From an uncultured Asticcacaulis sp. (GTDB taxonomy: Bacteria > Pseudomonadota > Alphaproteobacteria > Caulobacterales > Caulobacteraceae), in contig CAMLLA010000117.1 in the NCBI GenBank assembly GCA_946480525.1, forward strand, positions 1 through 10,342: DNA of 10,342 nt, read 5' to 3'. The position numbers and the translations under genes are program-made. The notes under the pieces were generated by a model. The model was given only the letters and a program-made list of their open reading frames with translations. It was not told the origin of the DNA and made no database searches. How positions within the stretch are numbered: position 1 is the stretch's first letter; every line of letters begins with the position of its first letter. This document shows, one piece after another, positions 1 to 7,080 of this stretch.

Positions 1-31
1 TCAGGATGGGCAGGGTGTAACCTTACGACGC

Positions 32-586
32 ATGAGTACGTATGAACCCGATAAGTGGCAATCGGAGATGCGCGCGGCACTCGGCGGCGACGCGGCCGCC
101 TATCGTGCGCTTCTCGGGTCGCTTCGGCCCTGGCTTGTTTCCTATTTCCGCCGCCGCCTGAAGGGCGCGGACAGTGAAGACCTTGTACAAATGACCCTGT
201 TGAGTTTGCACGAAAAGCGCCACACCTACGATCCCGCGTCCCCGTTCCTGCCGTGGATCGCGGCAGTCGCACGGCACAAGCTGATCGACTATGTCCGCAA
301 GTCGGGCAAGCGCGTGCACGTCGAGCTGGATGACGATATCGTAGGCGACGACAGCGGCGGCCTGCCGGCGGACCTGGCGCGGCGCGACGTCGAGGTCCTG
401 CTGGCGCAATTACCGAAGGATCAGGCGCGCATCATCAGTCTGCACAAACTTCAGGAGCTGAGTATCGACGAGGTGTCGACGGCGACGGGCAAGAGTGCGT
501 CGGCGGTGAAGGTCGCCATCCATCGCGGATTGAGGAAACTTCAGGCACTGGTCGGCGGCAAACCGACGGAGGCCGCCGATGAGTGA
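32..586 (+). CDS. ECF-type RNA polymerase sigma factor, SigF-like
   Basis: A 184-residue sigma-70 family protein of extracytoplasmic-function size, which should direct RNA polymerase to a small stress regulon. Region 2 spans about residues 14-92 (core-binding and -10 recognition helices, including SEDLVQMTLLSLHEKRHTYD and the WIAAVARHKLIDYVRK helix). Region 4 spans about 121-174, with a helix-turn-helix (LSIDEVSTATGKSASAVKVAIHR). The linker between them is acidic and poorly conserved. The last 8 bases overlap the next gene, a NrsF/DUF1109 anti-sigma factor, which is the arrangement of Caulobacter SigF-NrsF, a pair linked to heavy-metal and oxidative stress. ATG at 32 gives the expected N-terminus ahead of the 'MRAALGGDAAAYRALL' stretch, but no clear Shine-Dalgarno lies before it, and an internal ATG at 68 is an alternative. 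Family call is firm; the SigF subgroup rests mainly on the neighbour. Confidence 0.9.
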   Translation: MSTYEPDKWQSEMRAALGGDAAAYRALLGSLRPWLVSYFRRRLKGADSEDLVQMTLLSLHEKRHTYDPASPFLPWIAAVARHKLIDYVRKSGKRVHVELDDDIVGDDSGGLPADLARRDVEVLLAQLPKDQARIISLHKLQELSIDEVSTATGKSASAVKVAIHRGLRKLQALVGGKPTEAADE

Positions 587-1229
587 CGATCTCTTCGATG
601 ACCTGTCCCGCGACCTCAAGCCGGCACGGCCGCTGAGCGTCCGCGCCCTGTGGATCGGCGCGGTTGTCGCTACGGTCGTGGCGGCAGTCTATATCTTCTT
701 GCTATATGGCGCCCGCCCGGAAATCAGGGCCATGTTGAGCGGCGATTTCGGTGTCGATCCGATGGCCTGGTTCAAGCCGTTGTTGTTCATAGCTGTTGGT
801 GCCGGCGCCCTGTGGTCGACCGCTGAGCTGGCGCGGCCCGAAGGCAGGTTGCGCCTTCGGACACTGGCGCCCCTGGCCATGGCCGTGACGTTTGTGCTGC
901 TAGGGCTGGGAGGCGACGTTCTTGCCCGTGGCCCAGGGGCTTTCCACAATATCGGCGATCCGTCGATCCTGTGCGTACTTACCGTAGTGTGCGGCGGTGG
1001 CGCGGGACTGGTTCTTATGTGGCGGCTATGGTTGCGGCGGGCGGCGACATCGCATCCGGGCGTGCTCGGGGCGATGAGCGGCTTGGCGGCGGCGTCGCTG
1101 ATGGCGGCCGCCTACGCTATCCACTGCGACCGCGACACCCCGATCTACATACTCGGCATCTATGGCGGTGGTGTTGCAATACTTACGGCCATCGCTGCTT
1201 TGCTCGGCCGCCGGTTGCTGCGCTGGTAG
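579..1229 (+). CDS. NrsF-like (DUF1109) membrane anti-sigma factor
   Basis: A 216-residue polytopic inner-membrane protein predicted to hold the upstream sigma factor inactive until a stress signal arrives. A short soluble N-terminus (DDLFDDLSRDLKPARPLS) precedes about six hydrophobic helices, near residues 24-44, 64-80, 95-115, 128-148, 163-182 and 189-210. This is the usual length and topology of the NrsF/DUF1109 family. Cysteines lie at 132, 138 and 183, the last in a family-typical 'HC' motif. In Caulobacter NrsF two conserved cysteines at about these positions are needed for signalling, so C183 with C132 or C138 is the likely sensing pair. ATG 579 sits inside the sigma gene's stop region (ATGAGTGA), with GGAGG at 568-572, six bases upstream, so translation is probably coupled. 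The ligand or stress sensed cannot be read from the sequence. Confidence 0.85.
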   Translation: MSDDLFDDLSRDLKPARPLSVRALWIGAVVATVVAAVYIFLLYGARPEIRAMLSGDFGVDPMAWFKPLLFIAVGAGALWSTAELARPEGRLRLRTLAPLAMAVTFVLLGLGGDVLARGPGAFHNIGDPSILCVLTVVCGGGAGLVLMWRLWLRRAATSHPGVLGAMSGLAAASLMAAAYAIHCDRDTPIYILGIYGGGVAILTAIAALLGRRLLRW

Positions 1230-1232
1230 CGA

Positions 1233-1250
1233 GCGCTTTCCAAAAAGCGC
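1233..1250. terminator. Hairpin between convergent genes, possible bidirectional terminator
   Basis: A perfect 7-bp inverted repeat, GCGCTTT (1233-1239) and AAAGCGC (1244-1250), with a 4-base CCAA loop fills most of the 32-base gap between the stop of the anti-sigma gene (1229) and the stop of the ROK gene (1262, opposite strand). Its position is what a shared terminator would need. The stem is short and no real run of T follows on either strand, so intrinsic termination is plausible rather than shown. Confidence 0.45.
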
Positions 1251-1261
1251 GGCTTTAACCC

Positions 1262-2503
1262 TTAGTTCGTCTTCATCAGCGCCTGCCGGATCGGCAGGAA
1301 GCGGTCGTTGAACGGCAGGATGCCCGCGCCGCGCGCCGCGGCGTCCACGGCCAGCTCCGCGCGCCGCACCGGCGCCAGGTTGCGTATGCGGCTGGACTGG
1401 GTGTCGAGACGGTGGTTCAGCTTGGTGCACAGCTGTTCGATGAATTCCGCCGGCAGGCGGCCACCAATAAAGAAGGCTTCCGGATCCAGCGCGCAGTTCA
1501 TGACGAGGAACGGCTGGAACAGATGGTCGGCCGCACGTTCCAGCCAGGCGTTGACGCGCGCCACGGCGGCCGGCGGCAGCTTTTCCAGCTCCTCCGGCGT
1601 CGACACGGTAATGCCCGACTTGGCCAGGTAGTCGTACAGCGAATAGAGCGAGACCATCTCTTCCAGGTTACGCATTTCCCCCGTCTCATCCTTGACCGGA
1701 AGGAAGCCGATTTCGCCGGACCGTCCCTTGGCGCCACGGTAGTAGTGGCCGTCAACGACCACGCCGCCGCCCAGGCCGGCGCACATGATGGTATAGACGA
1801 AGCTGCGGTACTGAAGTCCGTGTCCAAACTGCATTTCGCCAATGGCGGCCGCGGCGGCATCGTTTTCGACGATGACCGGCACAGGCAGGATTTCACTGAA
1901 CATGCCGGCGACGTCGATCTCGGACCAGATCTTGTAGGCGTCCGGGCGATTGGCGACCGGCACACGTCCCAGGTCGTCGGGAATGGCGATACCGATGCCG
2001 ATCAGCCGGTCAATGTCGATGGCGCGCGAGGCAATGATCTTGTCGACCTCGGCGCGGAAGAAGGCAACCACGTCTTCGGGCATGGCGAAGTGGACTTCGC
2101 GGCATTCACGGGCGCGGACATTGCCAAGAAAGTCCAGCGCGACGATGCCGATATGATCCCGATCGATATTCAGCCCGATGGAAAAGGCGCCATCGGGATT
2201 GACGACCAGCTTGGTTGCCGGCTGGCCGCGGCCACCCAGGTGACGGCCGGCCTTCAGGATCATGCCGTCATTGAGCAGGCGCTTGGTGATGTTGGCGATG
2301 GCCGGCGCCGTCAGCCCGGTCAATTCGGCGATTTCTGCCCGTGTGATCGGCTCAATGGCGGCGCGGACAGCCTGCAGGGTCACGCGCTGGTTGTGATCGC
2401 CGGCGCGCTCCAGGTTGGTGCCGGACAGTGCGTCGCCTAAACCGTGTTGTCTGGTCGTCTGACTGCGGTGGTCATTCCGTACTTTGCGTTCGTCCGCAGC
2501 CAT
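1262..2503 (-). CDS. ROK-family transcriptional regulator (NagC/XylR-like), zinc motif lost
   Basis: A 413-residue protein with an N-terminal winged helix-turn-helix at about residues 38-100 (TRAEIAELTGLTAPAIANITKRL, then the GRGQPATKL wing) followed by a ROK sugar-kinase-like fold. ROK landmarks visible are the GIGIAIPD phosphate loop (169-176), VENDAAAAAIGE (212-223, including the Asp that is the catalytic base in ROK kinases), GLGGGVVVDG (243-252), GEIGF (263-267) and FIGGRLP (345-351). The usual zinc site is a His after GEIG plus a CxCGxxGCxE motif. Here the His is Phe267 and residues 270-282 contain no Cys. The protein is therefore probably a DNA-binding regulator with altered effector sensing rather than a kinase. 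ATG 2503 has a good GGGAGG ribosome site about 8 bases upstream. It may act on its own promoter, the operon behind it, or distant sugar genes; the sequence does not decide. The approximately 20 residues before the helix-turn-helix are polar and probably disordered. Confidence 0.88.
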   Translation of the reverse strand: MAADERKVRNDHRSQTTRQHGLGDALSGTNLERAGDHNQRVTLQAVRAAIEPITRAEIAELTGLTAPAIANITKRLLNDGMILKAGRHLGGRGQPATKLVVNPDGAFSIGLNIDRDHIGIVALDFLGNVRARECREVHFAMPEDVVAFFRAEVDKIIASRAIDIDRLIGIGIAIPDDLGRVPVANRPDAYKIWSEIDVAGMFSEILPVPVIVENDAAAAAIGEMQFGHGLQYRSFVYTIMCAGLGGGVVVDGHYYRGAKGRSGEIGFLPVKDETGEMRNLEEMVSLYSLYDYLAKSGITVSTPEELEKLPPAAVARVNAWLERAADHLFQPFLVMNCALDPEAFFIGGRLPAEFIEQLCTKLNHRLDTQSSRIRNLAPVRRAELAVDAAARGAGILPFNDRFLPIRQALMKTN

Positions 2504-2527
2504 TCAAACCCCTCCCGGGGAACCACT

Positions 2528-2557
2528 TATTTACGTTGTTTCCGGACATCACGGCAA
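2528..2557 (-). promoter_or_regulatory. Candidate promoter of the ROK gene
   Basis: Read on the minus strand, TTGCCG (2557-2552) and TAAATA (2533-2528) are separated by 18 bases and lie about 25-55 bases upstream of the ROK ATG. The match to a sigma-70 promoter is only moderate (4/6 and 3/6). The location just ahead of a strong ribosome site and beside a palindrome supports it. It suggests the ROK gene can be transcribed separately from the operon that ends at 2682. Confidence 0.3.
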
Positions 2558-2558
2558 T

Positions 2559-2570
2559 TGATCCGGATCA
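2559..2570. promoter_or_regulatory. Perfect 12-bp palindrome TGATCCGGATCA, candidate operator
   Basis: The 12 bases TGATCCGGATCA equal their own reverse complement. They lie 55 bases upstream of the ROK start codon, immediately upstream of the candidate -35 element. Dimeric regulators bind such sites, and autoregulation by the ROK protein is the simplest reading. The symmetry does not extend beyond the 12 bases, and no second copy was noticed in the window. Apart from this site, the 178-base gap 2504-2681 shows no reading frame or clear terminator that I could support. Confidence 0.35.
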
Positions 2571-2681
2571 TCTCCCGCGCCGTATACTTTTTTCGTCACG
2601 TGCGCGATCCTGTTCGCTTATGACATAAAAGCAAAGACTGCAAGCGCCGGACGCAAAAGTGACCACGATCTGCGGATGGAC

Positions 2682-3614
2682 CTACACCTTGAAATAGGTG
2701 TCGTAGATCGCCTCGTCGACCAGGTTCAGGTTGTACTGAAAGACGTCGATGAATTCGTGCAGGCCGCTGGCGATGATATGGGCGGCGTCGGACCCGTGAA
2801 TCTTCTGGGTCAGTATGGCCATCTCCGCTTCGGCCTTGGTGGACTGGCCGTGGCCGTCCAGGCTTTTCAGGGCGCTGGCCACACGGTCGAGGCAATGAAT
2901 GACCGAACGCGGAAAGGCCTTGCTGAAGAGAAGAAATGCCGTAACATCGCGGTAGTTGATGCTGTGGTACTGCTGGCGGTACATCTCCAGCGCGTTGACG
3001 GATTTCAGCACCGCGCCCCACTGGACGGCATCCTCGACGCTGTCGATGACCTCGCCGTGGGGCAGCAGGATGAAGTATTTGACATCGAGCAATCTGGCGG
3101 TCTTGTCGGCGCGTTCCAGCATCTGGCCCATATGGGCGAACTGCCAGCCTGAATAGCGGCTCATCGTGTTGTACATCAGGCCTGTGAACAGGTGGCCGGC
3201 CATGCGCACTTCGCGGTAATAGTCATAGAGATCGGCCAGGGACCGCTTGCGGCTATGGGCCTGGGTCAGATGGTAGAGCTCGTTGATCTTTTCCCACATC
3301 TCGACCGGAATGATTTCGCGCACCGTACGGGCGTTTTCACGCGCACGATAGATGCATTGCAGGATCGAATTCGGGTTCTTTTCGTCGAAGGTCAGGAATT
3401 TGACGACGGTGCGTTCGTCGGCGACCTGGTAGCGCTTGTTGAAATCCTCATCGTCGCCGGAGGTCGCGACGACCGGATACCACTGCGTCTCATCCTTGCT
3501 GAGGCTCATGTCGAGCATCAGGTGGAAGTTGACGTCGATAAAGCGGGCGACATTGTCGGCGCGTTCGAGATAGCGCGACATCCAGTAGATCGAGTTGGCG
3601 ACACGGCTCAGCAT
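2682..3614 (-). CDS. Alpha-E domain protein (DUF403)
   Basis: A 310-residue, almost entirely helical protein of the alpha-E family, full length for the family. The diagnostic N-terminus [20 protein letters not shown] is present (with Glu17-Arg18), as are the internal '[20 protein letters not shown]' segment (about 92-111), '[21 protein letters not shown]' (about 163-183) and '[18 protein letters not shown]' (about 228-245). The family name comes from an all-alpha fold with conserved glutamates. The biochemical role is unknown, but it is nearly always encoded next to a circularly permuted ATP-grasp ligase and a transglutaminase, as here. The start ATG overlaps the ATP-grasp stop by 7 bases (3608-3614), with GGAGG close upstream inside the ATP-grasp gene, so the two are translationally coupled. 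It is the last gene of the operon; no convincing terminator hairpin follows it. Confidence 0.92.
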   Translation of the reverse strand: MLSRVANSIYWMSRYLERADNVARFIDVNFHLMLDMSLSKDETQWYPVVATSGDDEDFNKRYQVADERTVVKFLTFDEKNPNSILQCIYRARENARTVREIIPVEMWEKINELYHLTQAHSRKRSLADLYDYYREVRMAGHLFTGLMYNTMSRYSGWQFAHMGQMLERADKTARLLDVKYFILLPHGEVIDSVEDAVQWGAVLKSVNALEMYRQQYHSINYRDVTAFLLFSKAFPRSVIHCLDRVASALKSLDGHGQSTKAEAEMAILTQKIHGSDAAHIIASGLHEFIDVFQYNLNLVDEAIYDTYFKV

Positions 3615-5059
3615 GCGGCACCTCCATCTTCACCAATGACCCAGGTGTCCTTCGAACCGCCGCCTTGGGACGAGTTGACCACCAGCGAGCCCTTCTTCAA
3701 GGCCACGCGCGTCAGGCCGCCCGGCAGGGTGAATATCTCCTCGCCATAGAGAGAATAGGGGCGGAAATCGACGTGGCGGCCTTCGATGCCGCTGCCGCAA
3801 AGGGTGGGGCAGCGCGACAGCGCAAGGGTCGGCTGGGCGATATAGTCGCGCGGCCTGGCCTTGATCTTGGCAGCGAATTCCTTCTGCTCGGCCTTTGTGC
3901 TCTTGGGGCCGATCAGCATGCCGTAGCCGCCCGACAGGTTGACCGCCTTGACCACCAGCTTGTCGAGGTTTTCCAGCACGTATTTGCGATCGCTATCGTC
4001 CTCGCAGATATAGGTGCGGACGTTCTGGGCGATCGCCTCTTCGCCGAGATAGTATTTCACGATCTTGGGCACATAGGCATAGATCGCCTTGTCGTCGGCG
4101 ATGCCGGTGCCGGGCGCATTGGCCAGCGCCACAGTGCCCTTGCGGTAGCAGCGCATGATGCCCGGAACGCCCAGCAGCGAATCCGGCCGGAAGATTTCTG
4201 GATCGATGAATTCGTCGTCGATGCGGCGGTAGATGACATCGACCTGATGCAGGCCAGCGGTCGTGCGCATATAGACCTTGTCGTCCTCGACCACGAGGTC
4301 CGATCCCTGCGCCAGCGGCACACCCATCTGCTGGGCCAGGTAGGCGTGCTCGAAATAGGCGGAGTTGTAGATGCCGGGTGTCAGGACGATGATGTTGGGA
4401 TCGTCCTTGCCATTCGGCGCGATGTGCTTGAGCGTCCGGTAAAGGTGATCGCCATAGTCGCTGACCGGGCGGACCTTCATGGTCTGGAAGGCCGTCGGCA
4501 GGATACGTTTCAGAACGGCGCGGTTTTCCAGCACGTAGGAGATACCCGACGGACAGCGCAGATTGTCCTCAAGGACGTAGAACTCGCCATCGGCGTCGCG
4601 CACGAAGTCGGTGCCCGAAATGTGCGTCCACACGCCCTTCGGTGGCGACAGGCCTTCGCAGGGTTTCAGGTAGCATTGCGACGAAAAGATCATCTCGGCC
4701 GGAATGACGCCGTCCTTGACGATTTTCTGCTCGTTATAGATGTCCTGGATGAACAGGTTCAGGGCGTGGATGCGCTGGCTGATGCCGCGTTCCAGCTTGG
4801 CCCAGTCCTTTGCCGACACCATGCGCGGGATGATGTCGAAGGGCAGGATCTTCTCGGTACCCTTCTTGTCGCCATAGACGTTGAAGGTGTTGCCCGACTG
4901 GTAGAGGATATCCTCGGCCTGTTTCTGCCGGCGCTTCAGTTCGTTGCGACTGAGCTTGTCGATCTGCTCGATCAGCGGCTGCGCGGCAGGGTGCGCCACA
5001 CCGTCCTTGCGGAACAATTCGTCGTAAAATCCGTCAACCTTGTAACTCTCGAGCGCCAA
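3608..5059 (-). CDS. Circularly permuted type 2 ATP-grasp protein (DUF404/DUF407)
   Basis: A 483-residue predicted ATP-dependent carboxylate-amine ligase, expected to form an amide or peptide bond through an acyl phosphate; the substrate is unknown. Family motifs in order are [17 protein letters not shown] (164-180), [18 protein letters not shown] (about 249-266), [13 protein letters not shown] (275-287), [19 protein letters not shown] (314-332), [16 protein letters not shown] (370-385), [11 protein letters not shown] (429-439) and [12 protein letters not shown] to [10 protein letters not shown] (443-474). All are intact, so it should be active. The start is TTG: an in-frame TAA lies a few codons upstream, AAAGGG (5071-5066 on the minus strand) sits six bases before the TTG, and the next in-frame ATG is about 80 codons into the conserved region. 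It follows the transglutaminase fusion gene by 29 bases and overlaps the alpha-E gene by 7, so the three form one operon. Confidence 0.93.
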   Translation of the reverse strand: MALESYKVDGFYDELFRKDGVAHPAAQPLIEQIDKLSRNELKRRQKQAEDILYQSGNTFNVYGDKKGTEKILPFDIIPRMVSAKDWAKLERGISQRIHALNLFIQDIYNEQKIVKDGVIPAEMIFSSQCYLKPCEGLSPPKGVWTHISGTDFVRDADGEFYVLEDNLRCPSGISYVLENRAVLKRILPTAFQTMKVRPVSDYGDHLYRTLKHIAPNGKDDPNIIVLTPGIYNSAYFEHAYLAQQMGVPLAQGSDLVVEDDKVYMRTTAGLHQVDVIYRRIDDEFIDPEIFRPDSLLGVPGIMRCYRKGTVALANAPGTGIADDKAIYAYVPKIVKYYLGEEAIAQNVRTYICEDDSDRKYVLENLDKLVVKAVNLSGGYGMLIGPKSTKAEQKEFAAKIKARPRDYIAQPTLALSRCPTLCGSGIEGRHVDFRPYSLYGEEIFTLPGGLTRVALKKGSLVVNSSQGGGSKDTWVIGEDGGAAC

Positions 5060-5065
5060 AAGCAG

Positions 5066-5071
5066 CCCTTT
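5066..5071 (-). promoter_or_regulatory. Ribosome binding site that supports a TTG start
   Basis: On the minus strand AAAGGG lies six bases before TTG (5059-5057). Together with the in-frame TAA just upstream, it makes TTG the most reasonable start of the ATP-grasp gene. Confidence 0.6.
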
Positions 5072-5088
5072 CGTGGGTTATGGTTAGA

Positions 5089-7002
5089 TTACAGGAAAAC
5101 CTCGTTCATCGTGACCTGAACCCGCAACGTTTCCTTGCCCCCGCCCCTGTATATGGTCCCCGCCGTGGGCGTCGCGTCGAGGTAGTTGCGGCCGGCCGCG
5201 ACGCGGACATGGTCCTGTGTCACGCGACAGCCGTTGGTCGGATCGAAGCCGCGCCAGCCGAGATAAGGGATGTAGATCTCCACCCAGGCATGCGAGGCGT
5301 CCGACTGAATCTTGTTTTCATAATTGGCGCCGGTGAAGATGTAGCCGACGCGGTAACGGGCCGGAACGCCCAGCAGGCGCGCCAGGCAGATAAACAGGTT
5401 GGCGAAGTCCTGGCAGACGCCTTCGCGCATGGCATAGACGTCGAACGGCGTCGACTTCACCGTCGTCGATCCCGGTACATAGCGGAAGTCGCGATAGATG
5501 GTCTGGTTGATGTCGTTGAGCGTGTCCATCAGGTGGCGCGCATTGCGCTCGGCGAAGCTCATGGCATAGACCAGCAGTTCGCGAATCTGCGTTTCCGGCA
5601 GTTCCGGCGACCGCAGGTAGGGCTCCATCATCATCTGCTGCCACGGCATCATGGTCAGCGGCAGGAAGGGCTGGCGCTTGTCCTGCGACATGTCGTCGAC
5701 CGGCTGGCCGAAGATCTTGACCAGCGACCGGCACGATACGACCAGTTTCTTGTACGGCTTGATGATCGAATAATGGATGGTCTGGTTGCCGAACACATCC
5801 TCGAACCGCATGCTTTCGCCTTCGGACGACAGGCTGAGCGTCGAATTCAGCACTTCCTGGCCCGAGTCTTCGACGGGCATCAGACGGAAGCTGTGCGTCG
5901 AATGCTCGACCTCGTTTTCGTATTCGTATTCGGTCGAATGGATGACGTCGTAGAGGCGATAGGTCAGGGGCGAGCCGTCCGGCGTATGAGTCAGCGAGCG
6001 CGTGTTCAGGATGTTGTGCTGAACCGTCTTCATCTGCTGCAGCGACTGCAGAATCGAGAGCTGCTGGGCCTGGGCCTGCTGATCGGCGAACGGCCGTCCG
6101 GTCAGGCCGCGCGACACCGACGGCGGCACGACCACGCCTTGCAGGTGGCCGTCCTTTTCGTGGACGATCTGCTGGGGCTGGAGACGTGGCGTATCTTTCT
6201 TGTTGGTCCAGGCAACCTGGCCGCGGCGGGCAATGATCAGCTGGCCCTTCTGCATCGGCTTCCAGTCGCCCTGACGGAACGGCGCCGAAGAGAAGACCAG
6301 CGCGGTACGGAAGGTGTCGCGTGGATTGTCGACGGTGAAGGAGGCGGCATCGGCCTCGAAGCCGCCGGCCGAATGGGGCGGGCTTATGCGGTTGTAATAG
6401 AGGTGGGTTTCGGATTGCGAGCCATAGAAGGCGGCGACCGTCGTGCCGTCCGAAATGACCATGTCGGCTGAGCCCATGTCGTCCAGTTGCAGAAACCACG
6501 ACAGCAGGACCTGGTGGTCGACATCGGCCAGCGAGCGCGCGCCATAGTCCTGGATCTTGCCGAGCAGGAAGCAGAAGGCAAGTTCCGAATCGGTCCGCCC
6601 CATGGGCTCGAGGAAGATCGACTTGTTGAAGTGCAGCTTCTTCATGGCCATCTTGTCGAGATCGCCATTGTGCATGAACAGCCAGTCCTGGCCGGCAAAG
6701 CTGCGTGAGAAAGGCTGCGTTTCCAGGTGCGTATAACCCGAGGCCGCGCCGCGCACCTTGCAGAAGAAGACGGTCGAGCGGAAGGCATCCCAGTCTTCCA
6801 TGGCGCCGCGCAAGGACTGCGTGTCGCGCGCCGATGGGTCCTTGGCGACGATGGCCGCCTTGTTGTCGGCCGGGTACCAGGCCAGGCCCCAGCCCAGGGT
6901 ATGCTCGCCTTTTTGCGGTCCCTTGCGGAACTTGAGGTCGATCGCCGGCGAACTGAGGCCGTCGAAAGAAAATGCCAGAATGTCACTCGAAATGGCGCTC
7001 AC
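5089..7002 (-). CDS. Fusion: class II glutamine amidotransferase-like domain plus transglutaminase
   Basis: A 637-residue two-domain protein using a GTG start. Residues about 1-270 match the class II glutamine amidotransferase (YafJ-like Ntn hydrolase) fold: ILAFSFDGLSSPAIDLKF at the N-terminus, GWGLAWYP (37-44), DWLFMHNGDLDKM (106-118) and GRTDSELAFCFLL (135-147). The required N-terminal Cys is absent: the family's 'MCELLGMS' aligns with 'SDILAFS', putting Ser where Cys should be, and the usual N-T-H-P-F reads E-T-Q-P-F. Glutaminase activity is therefore unlikely. A Gln-rich linker (about 300-330) leads to a bacterial transglutaminase N-domain (about 347-440) and a papain-like core with Cys530 (REGVCQDFANLF), His571 (SHAWVEIY) and Asp587 (WRGFDPTNG), a complete triad. 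It is the first gene of the operon with ATP-grasp and alpha-E. A longer reading from TTG at 7029 exists but lacks a ribosome site. Domain calls are firm; the pseudo-enzyme call is inferred from remembered motifs. Confidence 0.88.
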   Translation of the reverse strand: MSAISSDILAFSFDGLSSPAIDLKFRKGPQKGEHTLGWGLAWYPADNKAAIVAKDPSARDTQSLRGAMEDWDAFRSTVFFCKVRGAASGYTHLETQPFSRSFAGQDWLFMHNGDLDKMAMKKLHFNKSIFLEPMGRTDSELAFCFLLGKIQDYGARSLADVDHQVLLSWFLQLDDMGSADMVISDGTTVAAFYGSQSETHLYYNRISPPHSAGGFEADAASFTVDNPRDTFRTALVFSSAPFRQGDWKPMQKGQLIIARRGQVAWTNKKDTPRLQPQQIVHEKDGHLQGVVVPPSVSRGLTGRPFADQQAQAQQLSILQSLQQMKTVQHNILNTRSLTHTPDGSPLTYRLYDVIHSTEYEYENEVEHSTHSFRLMPVEDSGQEVLNSTLSLSSEGESMRFEDVFGNQTIHYSIIKPYKKLVVSCRSLVKIFGQPVDDMSQDKRQPFLPLTMMPWQQMMMEPYLRSPELPETQIRELLVYAMSFAERNARHLMDTLNDINQTIYRDFRYVPGSTTVKSTPFDVYAMREGVCQDFANLFICLARLLGVPARYRVGYIFTGANYENKIQSDASHAWVEIYIPYLGWRGFDPTNGCRVTQDHVRVAAGRNYLDATPTAGTIYRGGGKETLRVQVTMNEVFL

Positions 7003-7010
7003 AAAAACGA

Positions 7011-7017
7011 CCTCTTT
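7011..7017 (-). promoter_or_regulatory. Ribosome binding site that fixes the GTG start of the fusion gene
   Basis: On the minus strand AAAGAGG lies eight bases before GTG (7002-7000). The alternative TTG at 7029 has no comparable site, so the shorter protein beginning M-S-A-I-S-S-D is preferred. The start matters because it decides whether a cysteine (the third residue of the longer form) precedes the amidotransferase-like fold. Confidence 0.65.
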
Positions 7018-7018
7018 A

Positions 7019-7029
7019 TTGCAATGCAA
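7019..7029. repeat. Palindrome TTGCA-A-TGCAA, candidate operator
   Basis: TTGCA and TGCAA are inverted copies around one central base. The site lies just upstream of the ribosome site of the minus-strand fusion gene and touches the next inverted repeat (7029-7059). It could be a regulator half-site pair or part of a structured leader. Confidence 0.4.
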
Positions 7030-7059
7030 CTAGACTTTCTTATCGGGGAGTTGTCTAGT
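7029..7059. repeat. Inverted repeat ACTAGAC-N17-GTCTAGT
   Basis: Two perfect 7-base arms, 7029-7035 and 7053-7059, are 24 bases apart start to start. They lie 27-57 bases upstream of the GTG of the fusion gene. The spacing of just over two helical turns suits an operator for a dimer, or a stem in the mRNA leader. The CTAG core is a generally rare tetranucleotide in bacterial genomes, which makes chance somewhat less likely. Confidence 0.45.
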
Positions 7060-7063
7060 CCCC

Positions 7064-7080
7064 GTTACAGGCAGGTTACA
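7064..7080. repeat. Direct repeat GTTACA spaced one helical turn
   Basis: GTTACA occurs at 7064-7069 and again at 7075-7080, an 11-base period. Tandem half-sites with this spacing are typical of OmpR/PhoB-type response regulators. Read on the minus strand the sites are TGTAAC, resembling the GTAAC-type -35 element used by some ECF sigma factors. Neither reading can be decided from the sequence. Confidence 0.35.

Noticed and set aside
1412..2440. A 342-codon plus-strand open frame opposite the ROK gene
   Set aside because: The minus strand has a helix-turn-helix and ROK motifs with a good ribosome site. The plus frame shows no family resemblance.
2604..2681. A terminator after the alpha-E gene
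   Set aside because: Only a 3-bp GCG/CGC stem around CCGGA could be found and no T-run follows on the minus strand, so no terminator is claimed.
3665..5119. A 484-codon open frame on the plus strand, opposite the ATP-grasp gene
   Set aside because: It mirrors the ATP-grasp gene, whose family motifs are all intact on the minus strand. The opposite-strand translation has no recognisable motif and arises from GC-rich codon structure.
5080..6471. A 463-codon open frame on the plus strand, opposite the transglutaminase fusion
   Set aside because: Its translation is Arg/His/Val-rich with no family features, and the minus strand encodes clear amidotransferase-like and transglutaminase motifs over the same bases.
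7003..7029. A longer fusion protein starting at TTG 7029, which would place a Cys at residue 3
   Set aside because: No ribosome site precedes the TTG, whereas GTG 7002 has AAAGAGG at ideal spacing. The Cys is also far from the position aligned with the catalytic Cys of the family.
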